From positions 6,351,074 through 6,415,073 of the forward strand of contig NZ_CP041186.1 of the NCBI RefSeq assembly GCF_006517175.1: DNA of 64,000 bases, in the 5' to 3' direction. Under the pieces are notes generated by a model. It was given only the letters and a program-made list of their open reading frames with translations. It made no database searches and was not told where the DNA came from. Positions 25,762-33,290 of the stretch are shown here, piece by piece. The position numbers were made by a program, and so were the translations under genes. The stretch is from Persicimonas caeni (GTDB taxonomy: Bacteria > Myxococcota_A > Bradymonadia > Bradymonadales > Bradymonadaceae). How positions within the stretch are numbered: position 1 is the first letter of the stretch; each line of letters opens with the position of its first letter.

Positions 25762-26985
25762 TTATTTGGAGGCGGTCGCCTCGGCCTTCCACGAGTCCTG
25801 CTCGGCCAGCGCGCGGGCGACGTTGTGGAAGCGGAAGGTGACTTTGTGGTCGATGTGGTAGCCGGCGCCGTCGCTCTCACCGCTGATAGTGTGGCGCACG
25901 AGCACGTCGTTGCCCACGTCGTACCAGACCGACCAGAAGCCTTCCTGGCCCTGCACGAGGTTCTTGACCTTGAGCAGGTTGCGGCGGTTGTCGAGGTCTT
26001 TGACGTGCTTGGCGTCGCCGGGGCTGCCGAGGTAGCGCTGCATGCGTTTGTCGACGGTCATGAAGTGCTTGTAGAACGCCTTGCCCAGTTTGTCGTGGTG
26101 GGCGCGGCGGGGGAATTTACCGCTCTTGGAGAAGTCGATCTCGACCTCGTAGAGGTGGCCGCCGTAGTACTTGTAGGTGATCTCGCACTTTTCGCCGGAG
26201 ATGCGGCAATTCGACGTGCTCCACTGTGTGCGGCTGGCCGAGCGCGGCTTGGCCGACTTGGGCGGGTTGTACTTTTGGACCTTCAGGTTACCCGACGGCG
26301 TGAAGCTCGCCACGACCCACTTGTGGGTGCGCGACTTGAAGCGACGAATCAGCCGGATGCCGGCGTCGCGGAAGGCCTGGGCGGTCTGGAACTCGAAGTA
26401 GTGCGCCCAGTTGCCCGGGTTGACGTTGACCAGCCGATGCTCGGCGAGCCCGTCCATCGAGTACTGCACGGTGTAGCGGATGGTGCCGTTTTCGGGCTCC
26501 CAGCGAAAGCGCTCGCCCTGCAGGTCCCACTCGAGGGAGCGCTTGACGCGCAGCGCGTCGTCGCCCAACTCCTGCGAGTAGTCGGTGCGGGTGCGTCGGT
26601 CGACGAACGCGGGCTTACCGTGCTTTTTGTTGAGCGTGCGCACGATCCAATAGTTATTGTCGTACGAGACGACGTCGGAGATGGTGCCCACCCGCGGCTT
26701 GACGAGGTTCTCGGCGCGCTCGTAGCCCTGGGCGATGAGCTTGTCGTTGTGGAAGACGAAGAACTGGCGCCAACTCTCCGAGTGGAGGTTAACCTTGTGA
26801 GAATAGCGCTTGTACGAACCGAAGTGCTCGGTGTGAAGCGTGTCGAACTCGGCTTTGACGGTGGCGGGCTTGGCCGACCAGTCGAACTGCGAGGGGTCGA
26901 ACTCGTCGGACTCGCCGGCAAACGCCGTCGATGCACCGAAGAAGACGCAGCAAAAAGCAGCGAGCAACACTTGGGTCGAGGACAT
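25762..26985 (-). CDS. Secreted protein of unknown function
   Basis: 407 residues from the ATG at 26985, chosen because the signal peptide (MSSTQVLLAAFCCVFFGAST-AFA) starts there; in-frame starts exist at 27015 and further up. Mature sequence is hydrophilic with many basic and aromatic residues (KRYSHKVNLHSESWRQFFVFHND; YTVQYSMDG; HKWVVASFTPSGNL; CEITYKYYGGHLYEVEIDF), mostly beta by appearance. Two cysteines (RISGEKCEI and NCRISG) are close together and could form a disulfide. I recognise no family. Convergent with the receptor-L lipoprotein (27 bp apart) and divergent from a small thioredoxin gene whose ribosome-binding site overlaps its upstream region. Confidence 0.6.
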   Translation of the reverse strand: MSSTQVLLAAFCCVFFGASTAFAGESDEFDPSQFDWSAKPATVKAEFDTLHTEHFGSYKRYSHKVNLHSESWRQFFVFHNDKLIAQGYERAENLVKPRVGTISDVVSYDNNYWIVRTLNKKHGKPAFVDRRTRTDYSQELGDDALRVKRSLEWDLQGERFRWEPENGTIRYTVQYSMDGLAEHRLVNVNPGNWAHYFEFQTAQAFRDAGIRLIRRFKSRTHKWVVASFTPSGNLKVQKYNPPKSAKPRSASRTQWSTSNCRISGEKCEITYKYYGGHLYEVEIDFSKSGKFPRRAHHDKLGKAFYKHFMTVDKRMQRYLGSPGDAKHVKDLDNRRNLLKVKNLVQGQEGFWSVWYDVGNDVLVRHTISGESDGAGYHIDHKVTFRFHNVARALAEQDSWKAEATASK

Positions 26986-27136
26986 CTTCACAGGTCTATT
27001 CTCCAGTAGCGCCATGGTGGCAGCATCATTTACCAGTTCACTCGCGTCTGACGAGGCTGCGTGCATTTTATTCAAAGATTGGTCAGAAAGTGAACTGCGT
27101 TCGCGGAAGCGTGGAGGCACGGAACAAGGAGATGTG

Positions 27137-27448
27137 ATGGATTTTGATACGTTTCAGGAGTTGCGCGACGAGCACCGGCTGCTCGTTGTCTACGTCTCCG
27201 GGCCTTCGTGCTCGGTATGTGATGCGCTCGGGCCGAAGCTCGCTCAGGTGATGGACGAGCACGCGGCGTGGCGGTTCGTCAAGATCGACGCGGCCGAAGA
27301 TCGCGAGGTGGCTGGGCAGATGCTCGTTCTGACCGTGCCCACGCTCGTCTTCTTCGTCGACGGGCGCGAGGCGGCGCGGCTGACGCGCAGCTTCGGGATG
27401 CAGGAGGTGCGCGGGTACTTGGAACGCTACGAAGACGCCGCTGGCTAG
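27137..27448 (+). CDS. Small thioredoxin-family protein (CSVC)
   Basis: 103 residues from ATG 27137, six bases after AGGAG. A thioredoxin fold with active site SCSVC (Cys25, Cys28) and cis-Pro in LTVPTLVFFVDGREAARLTRSF. Length equals E. coli thioredoxin. The C-S-V-C dipeptide differs from the usual GP, which normally shifts redox potential. No signal peptide, cytoplasmic. A longer upstream open frame exists but crosses the divergent gene and lacks a ribosome-binding site. The final codons overlap the convergent LysR gene by four bases. Confidence 0.85.
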   Translation: MDFDTFQELRDEHRLLVVYVSGPSCSVCDALGPKLAQVMDEHAAWRFVKIDAAEDREVAGQMLVLTVPTLVFFVDGREAARLTRSFGMQEVRGYLERYEDAAG

Positions 27449-28350
27449 TTGCGCCATTCGCCGCTGGCGAATTCTTCGCGGACGCGCTCGGCGAAGAGTT
27501 TGCCGGCGCGCCCGAGCGGGCGGTCGGAGCGGTGCACGAGCATCGGGGTGAATTCGTAGCGCGAACCCGACACGTACGGCACCTCGACCAACGTTCCTGC
27601 GGCGAGTTCTTCGGCGCACATATACAACGGCAGCCAGCCGTAACCGAGCCCTCGCAAGAGGGCTTCTTTTTTGTTGTGGAACCCGCTCAGGTAGAAGGTG
27701 CGCGAGCCGCCGAACATATGTTCGTCTTGGCTGCCGCGGGCGCTCGAGTCTTGAATCGTGAGCTCGACGTGTTGTTGCAGCTCGGGGAGCTCGAGTTCCT
27801 CGCCCGCGGGAATCTGTCCCAGCGGGTGCTGGGCGCCGGCGACCAAGACGACGGTGACCTGGGCGAGCGGGTGGGCGGTGAGGTTTTCTTCGGGCTCGAA
27901 GTCCTTGACGACCATCATGTCGGCGCGGTCGCGCAAAAACCGGTATTGCACGCCACCCAGATACTCCATCTTGACCTGAATATGCGTGGGCACCTCCTCG
28001 TCGGCGAGCGTCTTGAGCACGCCCATGATGGGCGACATCGGCAAGATGCCGTCGATGATCACCTCGAGCCTGGCCTCCCAGCCGTGGGCGAGCTGCTGGG
28101 CGACGGTTTCCAGGCGGCGCGCCGAGGCGAGTAGGTGGCGGCCCTCCTCGAGCACGGTGCGGCCCGCCTCGGTGAGCTCGGCGCGGTGGCCCGAGCGATC
28201 GAACAGCTCGACGCCGAGGCGCTCTTCGAGTTTTCTGATGGCGTAGCTCACCGCCGACTGGGCCTTGTGCAGGCGCTCGGCGGCGGCGGCGAAGGAGCCT
28301 GCTTCAATAACGGCGTCGAGTGCTTCGAGGGCGTCGAGGTCGAGTTTCAT
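27445..28350 (-). CDS. LysR-family transcriptional regulator
   Basis: 301 residues from the ATG at 28350. Helix-turn-helix at residues 3-60 (LDLDALEALDAVIEAGSFAAAAERLHKAQSAVSYAIRKLEERLGVELFDR) and a type-2 periplasmic-binding-like effector domain after it. Divergent from hmgA with 156 bp between, the usual arrangement for a LysR activator of an adjacent catabolic operon, here probably responding to a tyrosine-pathway intermediate. An additional 20-residue N-terminal extension is possible from an upstream start but has no supporting site. Its stop overlaps the thioredoxin-like gene. Confidence 0.9.
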   Translation of the reverse strand: MKLDLDALEALDAVIEAGSFAAAAERLHKAQSAVSYAIRKLEERLGVELFDRSGHRAELTEAGRTVLEEGRHLLASARRLETVAQQLAHGWEARLEVIIDGILPMSPIMGVLKTLADEEVPTHIQVKMEYLGGVQYRFLRDRADMMVVKDFEPEENLTAHPLAQVTVVLVAGAQHPLGQIPAGEELELPELQQHVELTIQDSSARGSQDEHMFGGSRTFYLSGFHNKKEALLRGLGYGWLPLYMCAEELAAGTLVEVPYVSGSRYEFTPMLVHRSDRPLGRAGKLFAERVREEFASGEWRN

Positions 28351-28506
28351 AGAGGCACGGAGGTCACGGGGGGCATGGCGGCATGGAAACGCAGAGGCCA
28401 CGGTCTTCATCGGTAAATTGGATGAAGATGTACGATAATTTATAGTTTATTGCGATGGTATGCGTCCATACACTCCTTGTCACCAAACATGACTCAAGGA
28501 GGCAAC
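28351..28506. promoter_or_regulatory. LysR-hmgA divergent control region with A/T-rich dyad
   Basis: At 28435-28450 the sequence ATAATTTATAGTTTAT is an imperfect dyad in an otherwise G/C-rich region, about 57-72 bases before the hmgA start. It is a plausible LysR-type site or -10 promoter element. AAGGAGG lies 5-6 bases before the hmgA ATG at 28507. Confidence 0.5.
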
Positions 28507-29604
28507 ATGTACTTCAAGAAGGGACGCTTCAGCCGCCAAGCCCACGTGGATTTGCCCGAGGGTACCGTCGAAGAGGAGTATGCGCGCGAGGGATTCTTCG
28601 GGCGCACGAGTCACCTGTACCGCACCGAGGCACCGGTCGGTTGGGTCGACATCGAGGGTGATCTTCGCCCGCACGCGTTCGAGACGGAGCGGCTCCCCGG
28701 CCTCGGCGTCGCCGATTACGTCGAGGGGCGCGTTCCCTTTTTGCAAAACGCCGACTGCGAGTTGTCGATGGCTCATATCAGCGAGCCGATGGACTACGAC
28801 TTCCGCAACGCCGACGGCGACGAGACGCTCTTCGTGCACGTCGGCGAGGGCCGCATCGACACCGATTTTGGGCCGCTGGAGTACGAGGCGGGCGACTATC
28901 TGGTGATTCCGCGCGGGACGGCCTACCGGCTGATTCCGTCCGAAAAGACCGCGCTGTACGTCATCGAGACGACCGGCGCCATCGGCATCCCCGAGCGCGG
29001 CATTATCGGCAACCACGCGTTGTTCGATCCGGGCGTGATCAACGTGCCGGAGCCCGCGCCGCGAAACCTCGAGGGCGACCGCTTCCGGCTCAAGATCAAG
29101 CGCGGCGGCAAGATCACCACCGTGACCTACCCGCACGACCCGTTCAACGTGGTGGGCTGGAAGGGCGATCTGACCGTCTGGCAGCTCAATATTCGCGACA
29201 TCCGTCCGATTTTGAGCGAGAAGTACCACCTGCCACCCACCGCGCACGTGACGTTTACCGCGCCCAATGTTGTCATTTGCACCTTTTTGCCGCGTGGGCT
29301 AGAGACCGGAGACCCGGGTGCGTTGCGCGTGCCTTTTTACCACGCGAATATCGACTACGACGAAGTCCTCTTTTACCATGACGGCGACTTTTTCAGCCGC
29401 GAGGGCATCGACGCCGGCATGGTGACGTTCCACCCGCAGGGCTTGCCCCACGGGCCGCACCCGAAGGCCATCGAGGCCGCAAAGACCAAGGAGCGCACCG
29501 ACGAGGTTGCCGTCATGGTCGATACGCGCAACCCGCTCGAGATGACCGCCAAGGCCCTCGAGGTGGAGCGCAAGGACTACTGGAAGAGTTGGATGACCGA
29601 ATAA
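28507..29604 (+). CDS. hmgA: Homogentisate 1,2-dioxygenase
   Basis: 365 residues from ATG 28507. Converts homogentisate to 4-maleylacetoacetate with Fe(II) and O2, a cytosolic cupin-fold enzyme in tyrosine/phenylalanine breakdown. Sequence supports it: the start YFKKGRFSRQAHVDLPEGT, a cupin with DYLVIPRGTAYRL, and the C-terminal metal region YHANIDYDEVLFYHDGDF plus FHPQGLPHGPHP, where the two His and an Asp/Glu are expected to bind iron. It is 38 residues shorter than the roughly 445-residue animal enzyme, consistent with the short myxobacterial form. Followed 115 bp later by hppD on the same strand; the two consecutive steps are encoded together. Confidence 0.9.
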   Translation: MYFKKGRFSRQAHVDLPEGTVEEEYAREGFFGRTSHLYRTEAPVGWVDIEGDLRPHAFETERLPGLGVADYVEGRVPFLQNADCELSMAHISEPMDYDFRNADGDETLFVHVGEGRIDTDFGPLEYEAGDYLVIPRGTAYRLIPSEKTALYVIETTGAIGIPERGIIGNHALFDPGVINVPEPAPRNLEGDRFRLKIKRGGKITTVTYPHDPFNVVGWKGDLTVWQLNIRDIRPILSEKYHLPPTAHVTFTAPNVVICTFLPRGLETGDPGALRVPFYHANIDYDEVLFYHDGDFFSREGIDAGMVTFHPQGLPHGPHPKAIEAAKTKERTDEVAVMVDTRNPLEMTAKALEVERKDYWKSWMTE

Positions 29605-29719
29605 TTCGCGGAGCGGGGGCTTGCCCCCAGCGGCGCTCGCCCCATTGTCTGGGGCGCCCGCGCAGCCCCAAGGCTCGCCTTGGGGTCAACCGTTTCAATC
29701 AACCTTGAGGAGATCAGCA
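29605..29719 (+). other. Hairpin-rich intercistronic spacer between hmgA and hppD
   Basis: GGGGGC-TT-GCCCCC (29615-29628) and CCCCAAGGC-TC-GCCTTGGGG (29666-29685) are perfect inverted repeats, with CCCC/GGGG between them. No reading frame. They could act as transcript stabilisers, attenuators or a REP-like element, possibly allowing hppD to be expressed at a different level from hmgA. Confidence 0.55.
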
Positions 29720-30760
29720 ATGAGCAATAACCCGCTTGGACTTCGTGGCATCGAGTTTGTCGAGTACACCACGCCCGACCCGGAGGCGATGGGCGAGCTT
29801 TTCCGCGCCATCGGCTTCTCGCTCGAGAAGACCCACCGCGACCTGGATGTCGACTACTACCGTCAGAACGGCATCCACTTCATGATCAACAAGGAAGACG
29901 AGGGCTTCGCTGCGGATTTCCGTGAGGCCCACGGTCCGTCGATCTGCTCGATGGGCATGCGCGTCGACGACGCCGCCAAGGCCTTCGACGAGGCCGTCGA
30001 GCGCGGCGCCAAGCCCGCCGAGGGCGACGCCAACGCCGACTTCGACTTCCCGGCGATCTACGGCATCGGCGACAGCCTCGTCTACTTTATCGACAAGTGG
30101 GGCGAGGACGGCAACATCTTCGACGACCTGTTCGTCGAGCACCCGGAGCCGCAGACGGTCGAGTCGAAGGGCTTCTATCGCATCGACCACCTGACCAACA
30201 ACGTCTACAAGGGCAAGCGCGACGAGTGGGCGAGCTTCTACAAGGACATCTTCGGCTTCGAAGAGATCCGCTACTTCGACATCAAGGGCAAGAAGACCGG
30301 CCTGACCTCGTACGCGCTCAAGTCGCCGTGCGGAACCTTCTGCCTGCCCATCAACGAGGGCAACGAAGAGAAGTCGCAGATCGAAGAGTACCTGCGTGAG
30401 TACAACGGCGAGGGCATCCAGCACATCGCCCTGATGAGCGACGATCTGCTCGCCTCGCTCGACCAGATGGAGGGCGGCCCGGTCCAGACCCTCGACATCG
30501 CCGACGAGTACTACGAGACGGTCTACGACCGCGTGCCCAACGTCACCGAGGACCGCGATCGCATCAAGCACCACAACGTGCTGGTCGACGGCGACGAAGA
30601 GGGCTACCTGCTCCAGATCTTCACCAAGAACGTCATCGGCCCGATCTTCTTCGAGCTGATCCAGCGCAAGGAGCACGATTCCTTCGGTGAAGGCAACTTC
30701 CAGGCGCTGTTCGAGTCCATCGAGCGCGACCAAGAGCGCCGAGGCGTCTTCGACGACTAA
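29720..30760 (+). CDS. hppD: 4-Hydroxyphenylpyruvate dioxygenase
   Basis: 346 residues from ATG 29720 (GAGG about eight bases upstream). Makes homogentisate from 4-hydroxyphenylpyruvate, the step just before hmgA. VOC fold with the three Fe ligands in their normal context: His157 in RIDHLTNN, His235 in GIQHIALM, Glu312 in PIFFELIQR. The C-terminal signature KNVIGPIFFELIQRKEHDSFGEGNF is typical of bacterial HPPD. Cytosolic. Together with HmgA and the divergent LysR protein it covers two of the five tyrosine steps; the isomerase and fumarylacetoacetase are not nearby. Ends in a strong hairpin region. Confidence 0.95.
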   Translation: MSNNPLGLRGIEFVEYTTPDPEAMGELFRAIGFSLEKTHRDLDVDYYRQNGIHFMINKEDEGFAADFREAHGPSICSMGMRVDDAAKAFDEAVERGAKPAEGDANADFDFPAIYGIGDSLVYFIDKWGEDGNIFDDLFVEHPEPQTVESKGFYRIDHLTNNVYKGKRDEWASFYKDIFGFEEIRYFDIKGKKTGLTSYALKSPCGTFCLPINEGNEEKSQIEEYLREYNGEGIQHIALMSDDLLASLDQMEGGPVQTLDIADEYYETVYDRVPNVTEDRDRIKHHNVLVDGDEEGYLLQIFTKNVIGPIFFELIQRKEHDSFGEGNFQALFESIERDQERRGVFDD

Positions 30761-30764
30761 GGCA

Positions 30765-30900
30765 GCGAAAGAGTAAAAGAGTGAAGAAGTAAAAGAGTAA
30801 AAGAGTGAAGAAGTAAAAGAGCAACGGCCGGTGGTGCCGTTGCTCTTTTGCTTTCTTGCTCCTTCACTCTTTCGCTCTTTCGCTCCTTCGCACTTTCGCT
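30765..30900. repeat. Purine-rich long imperfect inverted repeat
   Basis: The left side has repeated AAAGAG/GTGAAGAAGT units (a 24-base motif twice), and the right side is the pyrimidine complement (TTGCTCCTTCACTCTTTCGC style), so the roughly 60-base arms are largely complementary. The centre holds a strong terminator hairpin. It separates the convergent hppD and LemA-fusion genes. Confidence 0.7.
30815..30849. terminator. Bidirectional rho-independent terminator
   Basis: AAAAGAGCAACGGC pairs perfectly for 14 bases with GCCGTTGCTCTTTT, loop CGGTGGT. A-rich on one side and T-rich on the other, so it can terminate both convergent transcripts. Confidence 0.85.
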
Positions 30901-33233
30901 CAGTTAGCCAGCTTGTTGGCCATCTGGGGCGCCTCGCGCTCCGTACCAAATGTGCGGAAGTGCGAGGCCCTCTTGAATCCGAACATCTTTGCTATCACAA
31001 CCTCGGGGAACTTCTGCTGGCGGGTGTTGAACCGCTCGACGGCATCGTTGTAGCCATCGCGCATCAGCGCGATTTCGTTCTCGACGTCGGTCAGCGAGGT
31101 CATAAGCCGGTCGACCATCTCTTGGCCTTTGAGCTCGGGATACGCTTCGATGGTGGCGAGGACCTGGCTGCGCACGTGCTGCTCGGCGGCGAGGGCGCCG
31201 TCGTCGGGGCTCGCCTCTTTGATCCCCTCGCGCGTGGCACGTGCCTGGGCGAGCGCCTCTTGGAGCTCGCTTTCGTGGGCGAGGTAGCCTTTGACGGTGT
31301 TGGTCAGCGCGGTGATCAGGTCGAAGCGTTTTTTGAGGGCGACGTCGATATTCGACCAGTTTCGGTGGACTCGCTCGCGCAAGAAAATCAGGTCGTTGTA
31401 GTACAAGAAGAAGAGCGTCACGAAGAGGTAGGCGCACGCAAAGCCGGCCGCGCTGGTGTAGAGCATCGGCCCGAACGAGCCGAGCGTGCCGGTCAGGCCC
31501 AGCGCCGCCAAGATGGTGGCGAGCAGGCCGACGTTGAGCAGGTAGAAGGCGCTTCTGGCCTCCTTATACATGACCGTCTTCTCGGGGTACGAGCTCACGA
31601 TAAAGGGCAGTTCGCCGTGGCCGTCGGCGATCTGGAGTCGGTCGTGGGTCTGCGGGTCGATCTCGGCCGAGCCGAGCACATAGAGATCTTCGCCCGGGCT
31701 AATGCGGTACTCGATATGCTTTCGGTTCCCCGAGCGGCTGGTGCGAACCTCCTCGGGGATGAATCGGGCGCCCACGCGGTCGACATACATGCGTCCCGTG
31801 GCGTCGCGGCAGAAGAACGAAACGCTTCGCTCTTCGTCTTTGACGGTGGTCCACCCGTCGTCGTCGGAGTCTTTGCGTTTGATGATATGCCGGTAGTAGA
31901 CGCACTCACGGTTCGAGATGGGCGCGCGAAGCGTGGGCTCGCCGTTCGCCAGTTCGGCGGTGCCTTTGATCTCGGCGAGTCCGTAGGCCACGCCTTCGAT
32001 GGGGGAGGTGGGCACGTTTTCGATGGTGCGCTTGGTGGAGACCTTTTTGATGCCTTGCCAGGTGGCGAATAGGGAGCCGAGCGCGCCGAGTGCCAAACCG
32101 ATCAACGCCGGAATGAGCCCCACGCGTGTCGGCTCGTGACCTTCCTCGAGGGCGGCGAGTTTCTGCTGGTCTCCCTCGGACAGTGGTAACGCCTCGAGGT
32201 GCGAGACACCCCAGAGCGGGCCGAGGAGAGACTCGGGAAAGCGGTCGAGGTTCTCGTTGGTACGCTCGACCGACTGGGCCAGGGCGAGGCGCACGCGCGC
32301 CAATCGCGCCCGCTCCTTGGGGCCGAGCGGGCGGTACTTGGCGTCGGCGAACGAGCCGAGGTCGGCCCATTTGCCGCTCCAGGCAATGTCGTTCTCGGCG
32401 AGGGTGCGTTCGATGACCCCTTTGCCTTCCTCCAGCAAGCGTTGCGCCCGGGTGTTGGCGTCCTCCACGTCGGCCTTCATCATCGACACGCCCTGAAATA
32501 GCAGCACGATCACCATGACCGAGGCGACGCTGAGCAGGTAGACCGCCGAGTGGTGGACGCGGAAGACTCCCAGCAGAAAGACCATCGCAAACGATAGCCC
32601 GGCGAGCCCGCCGAGTAGGCCGAGCGCGCTCCAGAGCGCCATCTCCTGGCGCTCTCCCTTCTCGGAGTTTTCCGAGACGATGGGCACGAAGCTTCCCTCG
32701 GCGTCGAAGCGAACCGAGTAGCCCGCCGCCTCGCGGGTGGCGTAGCCGAACACGAAGACCTTGGAACCCGGCTCGAGAAGGTACTCGGTGTAGCGCATGT
32801 CTCCCGCGACGCGCTGCGAGTCTTGGCGCACGTCCATCTCGACCGGGCCACCGGGCTGAATCAACACTTCGCCGGATTGGTCTTTGAGCAGAAAGTCGAC
32901 CGAGCGACTCACGTCTTTGACGGTCGCCCAGTACGAGTCGCCATCGGAGTCGGTGCGCTCCTCTTCGACGACGTAGCGGTAATAGACCGCGCGGGTGCGG
33001 GTGTCGGGCGACTCGAGCAATTCGCCGGCGGGACGCACTTGGCCCGACAGGTTGACCTCGCCGGAGATGACCGCCGAGACAGGGGTGGGCGGCACGCGCT
33101 CGAGTTGGCGCATGTGGTGGATCTTCGAGAAGCTCCAACTGCTCGCCCAGAGCCCCACGCCGGTCAGGACCAGCGCGATCACCAGAAAGAGGACCCGTTG
33201 GAGCCCGTCGCTCAATAAACTCTTGCCGTCCAT
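30900..33233 (-). CDS. GIDE-GIDE-LemA fusion membrane protein
   Basis: 777 residues. Near the N-terminus a membrane helix (LFLVIALVLTGVGLWASSW) precedes a GIDE-type region (VYYRYVVEEERTDSDGDSYWATVKDVSRSVDFLLKD). Two helices (near residues 215 and 237) and a coiled-coil-like segment follow. A second GIDE-like region (CVYYRHIIKRKDSDDDGWTTVKDEERSVSFFCRDATG) then ends in two further membrane helices. The last 170 residues are LemA (FLRERVHRNWSNIDVALKKRFDLITALTNTVKGYLAHE). No RING finger is visible. The upstream HtrA protease gene is 57 bp away on the same strand, so an envelope-stress role is likely. The triple arrangement is the most unusual feature; biochemical role unknown. Confidence 0.8.
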   Translation of the reverse strand: MDGKSLLSDGLQRVLFLVIALVLTGVGLWASSWSFSKIHHMRQLERVPPTPVSAVISGEVNLSGQVRPAGELLESPDTRTRAVYYRYVVEEERTDSDGDSYWATVKDVSRSVDFLLKDQSGEVLIQPGGPVEMDVRQDSQRVAGDMRYTEYLLEPGSKVFVFGYATREAAGYSVRFDAEGSFVPIVSENSEKGERQEMALWSALGLLGGLAGLSFAMVFLLGVFRVHHSAVYLLSVASVMVIVLLFQGVSMMKADVEDANTRAQRLLEEGKGVIERTLAENDIAWSGKWADLGSFADAKYRPLGPKERARLARVRLALAQSVERTNENLDRFPESLLGPLWGVSHLEALPLSEGDQQKLAALEEGHEPTRVGLIPALIGLALGALGSLFATWQGIKKVSTKRTIENVPTSPIEGVAYGLAEIKGTAELANGEPTLRAPISNRECVYYRHIIKRKDSDDDGWTTVKDEERSVSFFCRDATGRMYVDRVGARFIPEEVRTSRSGNRKHIEYRISPGEDLYVLGSAEIDPQTHDRLQIADGHGELPFIVSSYPEKTVMYKEARSAFYLLNVGLLATILAALGLTGTLGSFGPMLYTSAAGFACAYLFVTLFFLYYNDLIFLRERVHRNWSNIDVALKKRFDLITALTNTVKGYLAHESELQEALAQARATREGIKEASPDDGALAAEQHVRSQVLATIEAYPELKGQEMVDRLMTSLTDVENEIALMRDGYNDAVERFNTRQQKFPEVVIAKMFGFKRASHFRTFGTEREAPQMANKLAN

Positions 33234-33290
33234 AAATCCGTCCGTTGGCAGTTCAGGTGGGACGGATTGTAATGGGCGAAGACGACAGCC

